Shown one piece after another: positions 34,224-44,462 of a stretch of 64,000 bases of DNA. This stretch comes from an uncultured Gammaproteobacteria bacterium (GTDB lineage: Bacteria; Pseudomonadota; Gammaproteobacteria; Arenicellales; JAANXG01): contig CAMYKK010000004.1 of assembly GCA_947258975.1 (NCBI GenBank), forward strand, positions 1 through 64,000, given 5' to 3'. Positions within the stretch are counted from its first letter, which is position 1. Each line of letters opens with the position of its first letter. A program made the position numbers and the translations under genes. The notes beneath the pieces were generated by a model. It made no database searches. It saw only the letters and a program-made list of their open reading frames with translations, and was not told the origin of the DNA.

Positions 34224-35267
34224 CTAGGGCGCTGGATTGGGATTGTCCTTGTGCACGAGTTCGATGTCCCGCAGCACCTCTTCGTTCAATTGCAGATGTG
34301 CGCTGTCGAGGTTTTCTTTGAGTTGTTCCAAACTGGTTGCCCCGATGATGCTGCTGGTTACGAACGGTCGGCTATTCACATACGCAAGCGCCATTTTTGC
34401 AGGACTCAGTTCATGGCGTTCGGCGATTTTGAGGTACTGTTGTGTTGCCGCTTGCGCACGCGTTCCCAGATAACGCACAAATTGCTTGAACAGTGTTAAG
34501 CGCGCCCGTTGTGGTCGCTCCCCGTGCACATACTTGCCTGTCAGAACGCCAAAGCCGAGCGGCGAATAGGCGAGCAGTCCGACGCCCTCACGACGGGTTA
34601 CTTCTGCAAGGCCAATTTCGTAGGTGCGGTTGAGCAGGGAATAGGGGTTCTGTACGGTGACGATCCGTGGCATCTTCAAGGTGTCCGCAAAATGCAGGTA
34701 ACGCATTACGCCCCAGGGTGTTTCGTTGGACACTCCAATTGCGCGCACCTTTCCCGCACGTACGCATTCGCTGAGAGCGCTCAAGGTTTCTTCCACAGCT
34801 ATCCCGTCATCCTCGTCGCTGTACTCGTAACCCAGCTTGCCGAAATAGTTCGTTTTACGTTCCGGCCAGTGTACCTGATACAAGTCGATATAGTCGGTTC
34901 GTAGTCGCTCGAGGCTGTTATCGACGGCCTGTGAGATGTTGGCCTTGTTCAATCGGGTTTGGCCATGACGGATGTAGGGCATCCACCCACCGGCCGGTCC
35001 CACGACCTTGGTGGCGATAACGATGTCGTCGCGCCGTTTTCGTCGTGACAACCAGTTGCCGATTATCGTTTCGGTTATGCCATAGGTTTGCTCGCTGGAC
35101 GGTACAGAATACATTTCCGCGGTATCAACGAAGTTCACACCCTGGGCCGATGCCATGTCCAGCTGCTTGCGCCCCTCGTCCTCGCTGTTCTGTTCGCCCC
35201 AGGTCATGCTGCCGAGGCAAATCTTGCTGACCTTGATGTCAGTACCACCTAAATTGCAGTAATCCAT
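34224..35267 (-). CDS. Aldo/keto reductase, Tas-like
   Basis: A 347-residue NADPH-dependent oxidoreductase with a TIM-barrel fold. The catalytic tetrad is visible: Asp and Tyr in NFVDTAEMYSVP, Lys in IVIATKVVGPAGGW, His in YQVHWPERKTNYF. The cofactor-binding end is SSIIGATSLEQLKENLDS. Length and sequence fit the E. coli Tas subgroup rather than the shorter potassium-channel type. The physiological substrate is unknown. It is a single gene on the minus strand. Confidence 0.9.
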   Translation of the reverse strand: MDYCNLGGTDIKVSKICLGSMTWGEQNSEDEGRKQLDMASAQGVNFVDTAEMYSVPSSEQTYGITETIIGNWLSRRKRRDDIVIATKVVGPAGGWMPYIRHGQTRLNKANISQAVDNSLERLRTDYIDLYQVHWPERKTNYFGKLGYEYSDEDDGIAVEETLSALSECVRAGKVRAIGVSNETPWGVMRYLHFADTLKMPRIVTVQNPYSLLNRTYEIGLAEVTRREGVGLLAYSPLGFGVLTGKYVHGERPQRARLTLFKQFVRYLGTRAQAATQQYLKIAERHELSPAKMALAYVNSRPFVTSSIIGATSLEQLKENLDSAHLQLNEEVLRDIELVHKDNPNPAP

Positions 35268-35334
35268 AGCAATTCATAATCCCGGTGAAGTGAATAGGCC
35301 GTCGATTCAATCGAAGTATTGATCGCGGGAGAAT

Positions 35335-35679
35335 TTAGAATGTCTTTCCGTTCCATCCCCACATGGCGCGTTCGGCATCACAAAATTCAATATAAGTCCG
35401 CTCAGGACTCACGCCGATATTCTGTTGTAACAAGCCACAGATATTTTGGGATAATTCCAATGTTCTATCGTTCCGCAGTCCGATGGATTTCAACTCAACG
35501 AAGGCGCACGGTTCGTCGCCGCCGGCAAATGTCATTGCCATTTCCGACTGTATTGTTACCATTACGTAATTATTGGATTTTTCTAAACTTTGCGCGATGC
35601 ACTCGGAGGCGATCTTGCACAACGCGGTCTTTTCTTCGTCAGACAAAACCTGATTTGTTTGCAATTTCAGATATGGCAT
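35335..35679 (-). CDS. Tautomerase/MIF family protein
   Basis: A 114-residue protein of the macrophage migration inhibitory factor superfamily. The catalytic Pro follows the initiator Met (MPYLKLQTNQ), and YIEFCDAERAMWGWNGKTF at the C-terminus matches the MIF C-terminal block. It would form a trimer with phenylpyruvate tautomerase-like activity. It stands alone, divergent from the DUF938 gene. The physiological role in bacteria is unclear. Confidence 0.88.
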   Translation of the reverse strand: MPYLKLQTNQVLSDEEKTALCKIASECIAQSLEKSNNYVMVTIQSEMAMTFAGGDEPCAFVELKSIGLRNDRTLELSQNICGLLQQNIGVSPERTYIEFCDAERAMWGWNGKTF

Positions 35680-35705
35680 ACAACACGTTCTCCTGAATTC
35701 TGAAT

Positions 35706-36296
35706 ATGAAAGATTTTGCGCCAGCTTGCGAGAGGAATAAAGGTCCTATTCTGAATATCTTGCGTGATATCCTCGATCAGGAAGCATTGGTTCTGGAGAT
35801 TGGCAGCGGCACCGGTCAGCATGCCGGACATTTTGCGTATCATCTTCCCCATATTCGCTGGCAGCCTTCGGAGCTACCGGACCGACTGGATAGCATTCGT
35901 GCGTACCGGATGGATTCGGGCCTGGTCAATCTTCTCGAACCGTTTGGATTGGACCTGTTGCAGCCGCTTTGGCCCATAGAACATGCGAACGCCGTTGTTT
36001 GTATCAACACGATTCATATCGTGCCCTGGCGCGGCGTGGAGAAACTCCTGTCAGGCGTGGCCGGGCTGCTATCAACGGGCGGCCTGTTCTATGTTTACGG
36101 CCCATATCGTTATTCCGACCGGCCTTTGGAGCCGAGTAACGAGGAGTTCGACAGGTGGTTACGAGCCCGGGATCACCAAAGTGGTATCCGCGACTTCGAC
36201 GCAGTGAATGCTCTGGCGCGGCGACATAACCTCACGCTTGTGGACGATCGCCCCATGCCGGCCAACAATCGATCGATTTGGTGGGCAAAGCACTAA
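35706..36296 (+). CDS. DUF938 methyltransferase-like protein
   Basis: A 196-residue DUF938 family protein with a class I methyltransferase fold. FAPACERNKGPILNIL at the N-terminus is the family hallmark, followed by the SAM motif VLEIGSGTGQHAGHFA and INTIHIVPWRGVEKLLSG. The C-terminus LVDDRPMPANNRSIWW is also typical. The reaction is not established. It is followed by a large palindromic element. Confidence 0.92.
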   Translation: MKDFAPACERNKGPILNILRDILDQEALVLEIGSGTGQHAGHFAYHLPHIRWQPSELPDRLDSIRAYRMDSGLVNLLEPFGLDLLQPLWPIEHANAVVCINTIHIVPWRGVEKLLSGVAGLLSTGGLFYVYGPYRYSDRPLEPSNEEFDRWLRARDHQSGIRDFDAVNALARRHNLTLVDDRPMPANNRSIWWAKH

Positions 36297-36313
36297 CCCG
36301 TATATCGAACCAG

Positions 36314-36358
36314 AGAAAAAACGGGGTCGGAGTCACAGACTCTGATCCCGTTTTTTCT
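36314..36358. repeat. Long palindrome (GGGTCNGAGTC family), copy 1, terminator-like
   Basis: Two 21-base arms around ACA, with only two mismatches that remain G-U pairs in RNA, and six A/T at each end: AAAAAACGGGGTCGGAGTC and its counterpart GACTCTGATCCCGTTTTTT. It would terminate transcription from both convergent genes. The same core is found at 51104-51131. This core resembles repeats I associate with REP-associated tyrosine transposases in gammaproteobacteria (recollection, not searched). Confidence 0.85.
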
Positions 36359-36389
36359 AAGTGGAGGCGCGAACCATGCCAATGATCGG

Positions 36390-37163
36390 CTACAAGGACG
36401 CGACGAATTTGAAGACGCGGGACCATAGCTCTTCGCCTCCGGTGGCGAACAGGTCCCTATGACCCGCGCCGCGCACGTCGTAGCGGGTCAGCGGGCTTTT
36501 CGCCGCCGCTGCCAACTCGTCGCTCATGCTGTATGGTACGACTGTGTCATTCTTGCCGTGAACCAGCAATATCGGGCACTTGACCCTTCGTAACCGTTCT
36601 AAGGTGTCAAACTGAAACGGCATGGCTTCCTCAATAATGATCTGATCAGGCGGGAACACATGTCTGACCACCTCGACCATATTCGTTGGTGCGGAAAACA
36701 GAAGCAGACCGTGCACGTCCACCGCCGTTTCGGCAAGATAAGTTGCAACCGCGCTACCTAATGACCATCCGGAAACTACGACGCGCAGTTGCGGATGTCG
36801 CTCGCTCAGCCATTCGTAGATTAACGTGGCATCAGAGTAAAACGATGATTCCTTCGGTTTTCCACGACTCGAACCATAGCCACGATAGTCGAATATCAGT
36901 ACCGAAATACCATGGCTGCGAAAAATATCGATGATGTATTCCGTGGCCCGTAAGGTTTCGTTGTTACCATAAAAATGCACCACACAAAGGTCGTTGTTCG
37001 GATCACCCGGTGCAAATAAACCAGATATCCAATCTCCGTCATTGTCCCGGGCGGTCATCCACACTACATCGGAGTGAGTGATTTGCGGGGGTTCCGAGTA
37101 GGTGAATTGTGCTCCGGAGAACGTATGTTGTTCGACTTTACTCAGGTTCGCGAAATTCTTCAT
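36390..37163 (-). CDS. Alpha/beta hydrolase
   Basis: A 257-residue serine hydrolase of the BAAT/ABHD13-like group. The oxyanion region is VVHFYGNNETLRA, the strand-nucleophile region LIFDYRGYGSSRGKP and VVSGWSLGSAVATYLAE with Ser about residue 142. The acid and base are in LVHGKNDTVVPYSMS and GAGHRDLFATGG. No signal peptide is visible, so it is cytoplasmic. The substrate is unknown. It lies downstream of pyrD by 14 bases on the same strand. Confidence 0.82.
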   Translation of the reverse strand: MKNFANLSKVEQHTFSGAQFTYSEPPQITHSDVVWMTARDNDGDWISGLFAPGDPNNDLCVVHFYGNNETLRATEYIIDIFRSHGISVLIFDYRGYGSSRGKPKESSFYSDATLIYEWLSERHPQLRVVVSGWSLGSAVATYLAETAVDVHGLLLFSAPTNMVEVVRHVFPPDQIIIEEAMPFQFDTLERLRRVKCPILLVHGKNDTVVPYSMSDELAAAAKSPLTRYDVRGAGHRDLFATGGEELWSRVFKFVASL

Positions 37164-37177
37164 TGATGACTTCTTGG

Positions 37178-38287
37178 TTATACCGCGCGGCGTGCTTGCT
37201 GCACTGCTTCGGCAAGGTTGCTAATTTGCATACTATGCAATCGTCTTTCAAGGTCCAACAAAATATCTCCGACCACCGATGGTCCCTGAAAGATAATACT
37301 AGTATAAAGTTGTAGCAGATCCGCACCGGCAGTCAGTTTCTCCCACGCGTCGTCGGCGGTTTCGATGCCTCCTACGCCGATTATTGGCACCGTCCCCTGA
37401 AGTTGCCGAAATAGTTTTGCAATCAATGCGGTGGAAAGGGGTTTCAGCGGTTGCCCACTGAGCCCACCCGGATTGACCGCAGCACGCGAACGCAGCGAAT
37501 CGGGTCTTTGCAAGGTGGTGTTGGTGGCGATTACGGCGTCAATATGATGCCGCATGAGCAGCTCGACGATATGCCCCAATTCGCCGTCGTTTAGGTCCGG
37601 CGAAATCTTTAGCGCCAGGGGGACATATCTGCCGTGCTCGTCACTCAATTCCGATTGTCGTTGTTTCAAATCGGTCAATAAGGAATCCAGCAATTGGCGG
37701 TTTTGCAATTCACGCAGGCCGGGAGTGTTGGGGGACGAGACATTGATAGTGGCGTAATCAGCGAAGGTGTAGATTCGGGAGAGGCCGGCGAGGTAATCGT
37801 CTCTCGCCTGATCCAACGGAGTGTCGGCATTTTTTCCCAGGTTGATGCCCAGTGGGACCTCGCTTTTTGCGTGACCGATGTTATGCGCGAACTGTTCCAG
37901 ACCGATGCTGTTGAAGCCCATGCGGTTGATAATCGCCTTGTCCTCGGTGAGCCGAAACAATCGCGGTCGTGGGTTGCCAGGTTGTGGCCTGGGCGTCACG
38001 GTACCCAACTCAATACAGCCGAATCCCATCGCCGCCAGTGCCGGAAAGGCCGTGGCGTGTTTGTCGAAACCCGCCGCCAGGCCGAGCGGATTCGGGAATC
38101 TAATGCCCATGACCGTTACCGGCAACGTTAATGCGGTCGCGCTACTGGATTGGCGCAGTAGATTCAATAAGTATCGATTCTTGGAGACGCGGGCAAGGAT
38201 ACTTAAAACAAGATGGTGGCTGGTTTCGGGGTCGAGTCGGAATGACAAGAAACGAATGATATTCTGCAGGGCCGGTAATACGCTGAT
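37178..38287 (-). CDS. pyrD: Dihydroorotate dehydrogenase (quinone), class 2
   Basis: An FMN enzyme of about 369 residues that oxidises dihydroorotate at the inner membrane with ubiquinone. FPNPLGLAAGFDKHATAF, LGTVTPRPQPGNPRPRLFRL, NVSSPNTPGLRELQ with the catalytic Ser, and the FMN-binding PIIGVGGIETADDAWEKL are diagnostic. The family N-terminus aligns at ATC 38287 (ISVLPALQNIIRF), which lies seven bases after GGAG. No ATG, GTG or TTG fits there. TTG 38347 and GTG 38368 are in frame but add 20 or 27 residues without a good ribosome site. Confidence 0.93.
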   Translation of the reverse strand: MSVLPALQNIIRFLSFRLDPETSHHLVLSILARVSKNRYLLNLLRQSSSATALTLPVTVMGIRFPNPLGLAAGFDKHATAFPALAAMGFGCIELGTVTPRPQPGNPRPRLFRLTEDKAIINRMGFNSIGLEQFAHNIGHAKSEVPLGINLGKNADTPLDQARDDYLAGLSRIYTFADYATINVSSPNTPGLRELQNRQLLDSLLTDLKQRQSELSDEHGRYVPLALKISPDLNDGELGHIVELLMRHHIDAVIATNTTLQRPDSLRSRAAVNPGGLSGQPLKPLSTALIAKLFRQLQGTVPIIGVGGIETADDAWEKLTAGADLLQLYTSIIFQGPSVVGDILLDLERRLHSMQISNLAEAVQQARRAV

Positions 38288-38358
38288 GGTGGTTCTCCGT
38301 TTGACTCGATGCTGATAAGCACGAAGATACCATAATCTGTTTGGCAAATGGGTCGAGG

Positions 38359-39090
38359 CTAAGTGCACTCCTCCGGACGTAGATATCGCCACTGTCCTTC
38401 TGGGAGGCCACCGAGCACGATTTTTCCAATACGCACCCGTTTCAGGCCGGTCACTGTCAAATCCACTTGTCCGCACATACGGCGAATCTGCCGCTTGCGG
38501 CCCTCGGTCAACACGAACCGCAGTTGATCAGGATTGATCTGTTCGACTCGCGCCTGCCGCAAGCGGCGGCCATCCAGGTGCATACCGTCGCGTAATCGCT
38601 CCAGCTGGTGGCGGTCCACTGAACCGTGTATACGGACCAAGTATTCCTTTTCCACTTCGGTGTCCGGGCCGATAAGCCTGCGTGCGATGCGGCCATCTTG
38701 GGTTAACACCAACAGCCCTTGGGATTCAATGTCCAAGCGGCCCGCCGGTGCGAGGTTTTTACGGTGGCTGGGACGAAACTGGATCTGTGAACGATCCCGT
38801 GCATAACGATTACGGTTTACAATCAGTGAGGTGGCAGGTCGGTGACCACGCTCGGCCTGACCGGAGACGAAGCCAACCGGTTTGTTGAGCAGTATGGTTA
38901 TTAATTGACGCTGTTGCCGGCGGGCGCCGGAAGTCAGGGTGATGCCGCAGTCCTCGCTGACCTTGGTGCCGAGCTCGATGACCGGTTTGCCGTCTACTCG
39001 GACCTGACCCGATTGAATAAGCCGATCGGCCTCGCGCCGTGAGCAGAGGCCGCGCAGGGACATGAGACGCGAGAGACGCATTGTTTTCAT
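38359..39090 (-). CDS. RluF/RsuA-family pseudouridine synthase
   Basis: An RNA pseudouridine synthase of about 243 residues. An N-terminal S4 domain (RLMSLRGLCSRREADRLIQS) is followed by the catalytic Asp motif PAGRLDIESQGLLVLTQDG and the family block LTEGRKRQIRRMCGQVDLTV. The composition is closest to RluF-like 23S rRNA enzymes. ATG 39090 is chosen because the S4 domain begins just after it; the upstream in-frame extension would pass through the repeat at 39113. It is followed by pyrD on the same strand. Confidence 0.88.
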   Translation of the reverse strand: MKTMRLSRLMSLRGLCSRREADRLIQSGQVRVDGKPVIELGTKVSEDCGITLTSGARRQQRQLITILLNKPVGFVSGQAERGHRPATSLIVNRNRYARDRSQIQFRPSHRKNLAPAGRLDIESQGLLVLTQDGRIARRLIGPDTEVEKEYLVRIHGSVDRHQLERLRDGMHLDGRRLRQARVEQINPDQLRFVLTEGRKRQIRRMCGQVDLTVTGLKRVRIGKIVLGGLPEGQWRYLRPEECT

Positions 39091-39112
39091 GAGTGGGTAG
39101 TGACCATGCGGG

Positions 39113-39151
39113 ACTGACCTGCATATTGCACCAGGGATTCCGAATAATGGC
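39113..39151 (-). repeat. Dispersed repeat (TGGTGCAATA family) upstream of the pseudouridine synthase gene
   Basis: On the minus strand, GCCATTATTCGGAATCCC followed by TGGTGCAATATGCAGGTCAG aligns to the copy at 45128-45167 with about three quarters identity by eye. It ends about 22 bases before the start codon of the pseudouridine synthase gene. Confidence 0.6.
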
Positions 39152-39225
39152 AAAGTTATCGGGCGGCTGGACTACGCGTTGCACCGCGGAAAATTCCCGG
39201 GACGCGCCTTCGTGCAAACTGCAGA

Positions 39226-39726
39226 CTAATGCCCGACGAGGCCTAATGTCGATATTTCGGCAATCGGCTCGCCATGCGCCCACAATCCTTCGAAGCGTCT
39301 GATGAAAAGGGTTGCTTTGCCGCGGGCATTCAGGTTGGCGACTGCTACCGGTGTATCATAATGACTTTGATGCAGATACGCGCAATCATCAACCACGGCA
39401 AAAAGTTCGCCGGCCGCGTCGACTTCAGATGGAATTCTTTGTGCCTTTACATAGCTGCTAAATCGTTGGCACAGCTGCAGTAAGCGCCAGTTATGGGTTA
39501 GGAAAAATCTTTCATCACCGATCAAAATGCGGATTTGGCTATGGCGGTCGCTTGCGATAAGCCGGGCCAGATGGTCATAAGTATCCTTCGAATTGAATAC
39601 CGGTAGGTCCAAGCGCGGGCCCAACAGCAAGACATTGCGATTTGCCTTAGCGAGCAGCATGGTTACCGCCTCGTTCATTTCTTCTGAGGAATTGGCATGA
39701 ATTATTTGCGACGTGTCGTCCGACAA
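39226..39726 (-). CDS. Conserved protein of unknown function (DUF7931-like)
   Basis: A 166-residue cytoplasmic protein. It starts four bases downstream of the purB stop and is probably cotranscribed. The sequence (NRNVLLLGPRLDLPVFNSKD, SQIRILIGDERFFLTHNWRLL, VVDDCAYLHQSHYDTPVAVA) recalls the phospholipase-D-like DUF7931 family found near purB or GNAT genes in gammaproteobacteria. The HxK pair of active PLD enzymes is not visible, so catalysis is doubtful. The function is unknown. Confidence 0.75.
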   Translation of the reverse strand: MSDDTSQIIHANSSEEMNEAVTMLLAKANRNVLLLGPRLDLPVFNSKDTYDHLARLIASDRHSQIRILIGDERFFLTHNWRLLQLCQRFSSYVKAQRIPSEVDAAGELFAVVDDCAYLHQSHYDTPVAVANLNARGKATLFIRRFEGLWAHGEPIAEISTLGLVGH

Positions 39727-39730
39727 CGAA

Positions 39731-41158
<1,428 letters not shown>

Positions 41159-41172
41159 TCATAGTCGCTATG

Positions 41173-41940
41173 GCCACGTGTGCGCAAAGGATATTACCAT
41201 ACGCAAATGACTTGCATTATGCATCATCCTTCTCCTTGCGCGCGCTGATGGACGATTGGCGCGTGATTCCACATGATCGCCTCCGGCAGCACGTGATTCA
41301 CACCTACCGGAAAGGGGGTGGATCACGCGCGGATGTTCTGCTGATTGATATCGATGGCCATAAAGCGGTGTTAAAAGACCATAATGCAAGCGATGTTGGA
41401 TTTGGCAAGCTTCTCGGGCCTTTGCTGGTGTCGCGTGAGGCCAGGGCGTTGCGGCGGCTTGACCGCATTTCCGGAACGCCCAGGCTTTACGCCACTCCGG
41501 ATTCCCGATCCCTGCTCATGGAGCATATGCCGGGGAAGCCGCTGGGTCAGTTCGGCGACAATCCCGCGTGGGAGAAATTCTTTGTCAAATTCGAGTGCCT
41601 GTTGCGGGAAGTACACGCCAACGGTGTTGCGCACTGCGATCTGCGCAGTCCAGACAACGCGTTGATATGCGCACCCAATCAGCCCGCAATCGTCGATTTT
41701 GTGGCTTGTGTATTTCGAGGCCGGCGCTGGAACATCATCTCGCGCTGGTTATTCGATCAATTTTCGCGCGCGGACCGCAATGCCCTCATTAAACTCAAAA
41801 AGGGCGTGGCTCCCGATCTGTTGACCGCTGAGGAAGAGCGGCTGTTGACGGAGCGGACTGCGTTGGAGCGCATCGCGCGCGTGCTGGGCGCCGGTTTCCG
41901 TAATTTGAGCCGTCGGCTGTTGACGAAAAACGCCGAATAA
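41173..41940 (+). CDS. RIO-like protein kinase
   Basis: A kinase-fold protein of about 255 residues from ATG 41173; an ATG at 41125 would start two bases from the divergent purB start, and ATG 41245 is also possible. The catalytic loop is VAHCDLRSPDNALICA (HxD with downstream Asn), and the metal-binding loop is AIVDFVAC. A Lys is in HKAVLKDHNASDVGF. The residue pattern is RIO1/atypical kinase-like, as in the small Kdo/RIO group of proteobacteria. The substrate is unknown. It stands alone, with a repeat cluster following its stop. Confidence 0.75.
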   Translation, partial: ATCAQRILPYANDLHYASSFSLRALMDDWRVIPHDRLRQHVIHTYRKGGGSRADVLLIDIDGHKAVLKDHNASDVGFGKLLGPLLVSREARALRRLDRISGTPRLYATPDSRSLLMEHMPGKPLGQFGDNPAWEKFFVKFECLLREVHANGVAHCDLRSPDNALICAPNQPAIVDFVACVFRGRRWNIISRWLFDQFSRADRNALIKLKKGVAPDLLTAEEERLLTERTALERIARVLGAGFRNLSRRLLTKNAE

Positions 41941-41982
41941 CCACCTACGCAGCAAGGCTGGCCCGCGTTTTTCACCAGTATC

Positions 41983-42091
41983 CTGGATGCTGATGCAGTG
42001 CTTGTGCTGCGCGTAGTCGCAGTGCTTGTGCTGCGCGTAGTCGCAGCGCGGGGACAAGCCCCCTGCTGCGCGGGGACAAGCCCCGCGCCTG
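41983..42091 (+). repeat. Dispersed repeat cluster with two tandem units (copy 2)
   Basis: A 24-base unit (CAGTGCTTGTGCTGCGCG followed by TAGTCG) occurs twice head-to-tail at 41996-42019 and 42020-42043. It is followed by two copies of GCGCGGGGACAAGCCCC (42046-42062 and 42068-42084). The outer elements GGATGCTG and GCGCCTGG match the repeat at 34151 in reverse orientation. It is non-coding and lies between two convergent stop codons. Confidence 0.85.
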
Positions 42092-42121
42092 GAGCGAGGC
42101 CCATCGCTTCGGCTATGCATG

Positions 42122-43306
42122 TCATTCCAGCGCGGCGTCCAGGCGCCCGGCTCCTTCGCCATCATCCATGATCATTGGCGCAATATATGGGCCAGGTGTG
42201 TGTCCCGGCCGTGCGTTGCCGGCGACGATCGTGCCGCCCCCCAGGCAGCGCGCGCCCTGGTAGAAAACCACAGACTGGCCTGGGGTGACGGCGCGTTGCG
42301 GTTCATCGAATTGCAGCCTGGCGACTCCTTGGTCGATGTGCCGAATGACACACGCGTGATCAAAGTCGCGATAACGGGTCTTTGCATGACAGCGATACGG
42401 GGTCGAAGGGGCGTAACCGCTTATCCAGTGCAATTGCCGTGCTTCGAGTGCCGTACTCATCAATGCCGGATGGTCATGACCCTGGGCCACAGACAAGGTG
42501 TTGGTCTCCATGTCTTTATCCACGACATACCAAGGGTCACCGGGTCCGCCAAGACCTAGGCCGCGACGCTGTCCCAGAGTGTAGTACATCAATCCGTCAT
42601 GCCGGCCCAAATGATCTCCGTGTAGATCGACGATGTCTCCAGGCTTGGGCCGCAGATACTGTAGTAAGAAGTCTTTGAATCGCCGCTCACCAATAAAACA
42701 GATGCCGGTGCTGTCTTTCTTGTCGAAGATCCGTAGATTCTTAGCCCTGGCCAGGGTCCGCACCTGTGCCTTGCGCAACCCACTCAATGGAAACAAAGAT
42801 TGTGACAGAGTCCGCTGGTCCAGAGTGTACAGAAAATAACTTTGGTCCTTGCCGGGGTCGGCGCCTCGCGTAAGATAGCGTTCGTCGCTGCCGTGTTCGA
42901 TTCCCGCGTAGTGCCCGGTGGCAATGTAATCCGCGCCTAAAACATGGGCCCGCTTCAGAAACTCCTTGAATTTGATTTCCTTATTACACAAGATATCCGG
43001 ATTTGGTGTGCGTCCGGCACGGTACTCAGCAAGAAATCGCGTGAACACCCGCTCCCAGTACTCGTGGGAGAAGTTTACCGTATGCAACCGAATGCCGAGC
43101 CGCTCGCAAACCGACTGTGCATCCGATAGATCGTTAGCGGCTGCGCAATAATCCTCGGTGTCGTCTTCCTCCCAGTTCTTCATGAACAAGCCGCTGACCC
43201 GGTAGCCCTCTTCGGCCAGCAACAGGGCAGCGACCGATGAGTCGACGCCGCCGGACATCCCGACGATCACATGGCTGCCTCTATCTGGAGATCTGTGAGA
43301 TGTCAT
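42122..43306 (-). CDS. mnmA: tRNA-specific 2-thiouridylase
   Basis: A 394-residue ATP-dependent enzyme that thiolates U34 of Lys, Glu and Gln tRNAs. The PP-loop [18 protein letters not shown], the nucleophile region [32 protein letters not shown] with the persulfide Cys, and the C-terminal ARCLGGGTI are typical. The start ATG 43306 is used; an upstream in-frame ATG at 43345 precedes non-conserved sequence. After GGGTI, where the family normally ends, about 33 extra residues are encoded by sequence resembling the TGGTGCAATA repeat. Confidence 0.95.
   Translation of the reverse strand: MTSHRSPDRGSHVIVGMSGGVDSSVAALLLAEEGYRVSGLFMKNWEEDDTEDYCAAANDLSDAQSVCERLGIRLHTVNFSHEYWERVFTRFLAEYRAGRTPNPDILCNKEIKFKEFLKRAHVLGADYIATGHYAGIEHGSDERYLTRGADPGKDQSYFLYTLDQRTLSQSLFPLSGLRKAQVRTLARAKNLRIFDKKDSTGICFIGERRFKDFLLQYLRPKPGDIVDLHGDHLGRHDGLMYYTLGQRRGLGLGGPGDPWYVVDKDMETNTLSVAQGHDHPALMSTALEARQLHWISGYAPSTPYRCHAKTRYRDFDHACVIRHIDQGVARLQFDEPQRAVTPGQSVVFYQGARCLGGGTIVAGNARPGHTPGPYIAPMIMDDGEGAGRLDAALE
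42157..42196 (+). repeat. Possible TGGTGCAATA-family repeat inside the mnmA 3' end
   Basis: CGCCATCATCCATGATCA followed by TTGGCGCAATATATGGGCCAGG matches the copy at 45128-45167 at about two thirds of positions. It lies inside the region coding the extra C-terminal residues of MnmA, antisense to the gene. Confidence 0.4.
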
Positions 43307-43442
43307 GGCTAATCCAAAAAACCGAGTGTAATCGGCTTTCAACACACACAGAACGGCGTTATTTTAAGGTGCAAGATCGAGTACAATTATCGGTTCTTCA
43401 CTAGATAATACAAGAGTTACTCACACCATAGGAGGTTGAGTC

Positions 43443-44414
43443 ATGAAATCCTGGTTACGAACGTGTTCTGCGGCACTGATTATGATGGGATTGAGTGGGT
43501 TTTCCTGGGCCGCCACCTGGGATATGCCGACGCCTTACGGCGATAGCAATTTCCACACTGTGAATATCAAGCAGTTTGCGGACGACGTCAAAGCAGCCAC
43601 CAACGGCGCGTTGACCATCAATGTGCATAGTGCGGGGTCGCTATTCAAGCATCCGGAGATCAAGAACGCCGTGCGCGGCGGGCAGGTGCCCATCGGTGAA
43701 TTCCTCTTGTCCCGACTCAGCAATGAGAATCCCTTATTTCAGGTAGATTCCATACCCTTTCTGGCCACCGATTACGACGCCGCGAAGAAGCTCTGGTCAG
43801 CGTCACGGCAACCCGTTGAAAAGCTGTTAGATCAGCAGGGTATGAAAGTGCTCTTTTCGGTACCTTGGCCACCGCAAGGGATCTACTCTAAAAACAAGCT
43901 CGAATCAGTGGCTGGACTGAAGGGCGTGAAGTTTCGTGCTTACAACGCGGCTACCGAGCAACTAGCCAAACTTGCCGGCGCGGTGCCTACGCAAGTGGAG
44001 GTTCCGGATATACCTCAGGCCTTCGCCACTGGTCGTGTGGATGCGATGATCACGTCGCCATCAACCGGCGCAAATGCCAAGGCGTGGGATTTCGTATCGC
44101 ATTTTTATCACACTCAGGCATGGCTGCCGAAAAACATTGTTGTGGTAAACAAGAAGGCATTCGCCAAGCTGGATCCCGCTTTGCAGCAAGCAGTACTAAA
44201 AGCCGCGAGCGACGCCGAGACCCGGGGGTGGAAATCGAGCATGGCGGAGACCGCTGCGAAGATTGATATCCTCAGAAATAATGGCATGCAGGTGCCAATG
44301 CCGAGCGACACATTGATGGGTGGTCTCAAAGGCATCGGCAAAACCATGACCGATGAGTGGGTCGCCAAAGCGGGAGCCGAGGGCAGCGCCATTATCAAGG
44401 CCTTCAATCAGTAA
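43443..44414 (+). CDS. dctP: TRAP transporter substrate-binding protein
   Basis: A 323-residue periplasmic solute-binding protein of the DctP family. A cleavable signal peptide (LIMMGLSGFSWAATW) is followed by NFHTVNIKQFADDVKAATNG, a GIYSKNKLESVAGLKGVKFR block and the family arginine region EVPDIPQAFATGRVDAMITS. The start ATG has AGGAGG seven bases upstream, the strongest ribosome site nearby. The ligand, usually a carboxylate, cannot be named. It heads dctP-dctQ-dctM, which interrupts the normal mnmA/nudJ neighbourhood. Confidence 0.93.
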   Translation: MKSWLRTCSAALIMMGLSGFSWAATWDMPTPYGDSNFHTVNIKQFADDVKAATNGALTINVHSAGSLFKHPEIKNAVRGGQVPIGEFLLSRLSNENPLFQVDSIPFLATDYDAAKKLWSASRQPVEKLLDQQGMKVLFSVPWPPQGIYSKNKLESVAGLKGVKFRAYNAATEQLAKLAGAVPTQVEVPDIPQAFATGRVDAMITSPSTGANAKAWDFVSHFYHTQAWLPKNIVVVNKKAFAKLDPALQQAVLKAASDAETRGWKSSMAETAAKIDILRNNGMQVPMPSDTLMGGLKGIGKTMTDEWVAKAGAEGSAIIKAFNQ

Positions 44415-44462
44415 CCACCCCGGCGGTGGCGTCCACCGCCGTATTTTACTCGCGAGCCTCCG

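Noticed and set aside
36232-36426. Short minus-strand frame across the 36314 palindrome
   Set aside because: It is only an open read through the terminator-like palindrome and the end of the DUF938 gene.
38142-38429. Alternative reading of the pyrD 5' region starting at an out-of-frame ATG
   Set aside because: It does not give the PyrD N-terminus; it would need a frameshift for which there is no sign.
41996-42043. Possible CRISPR-like repeats
   Set aside because: Only two directly adjacent 24-base units without spacers; a tandem duplication, not a CRISPR array.
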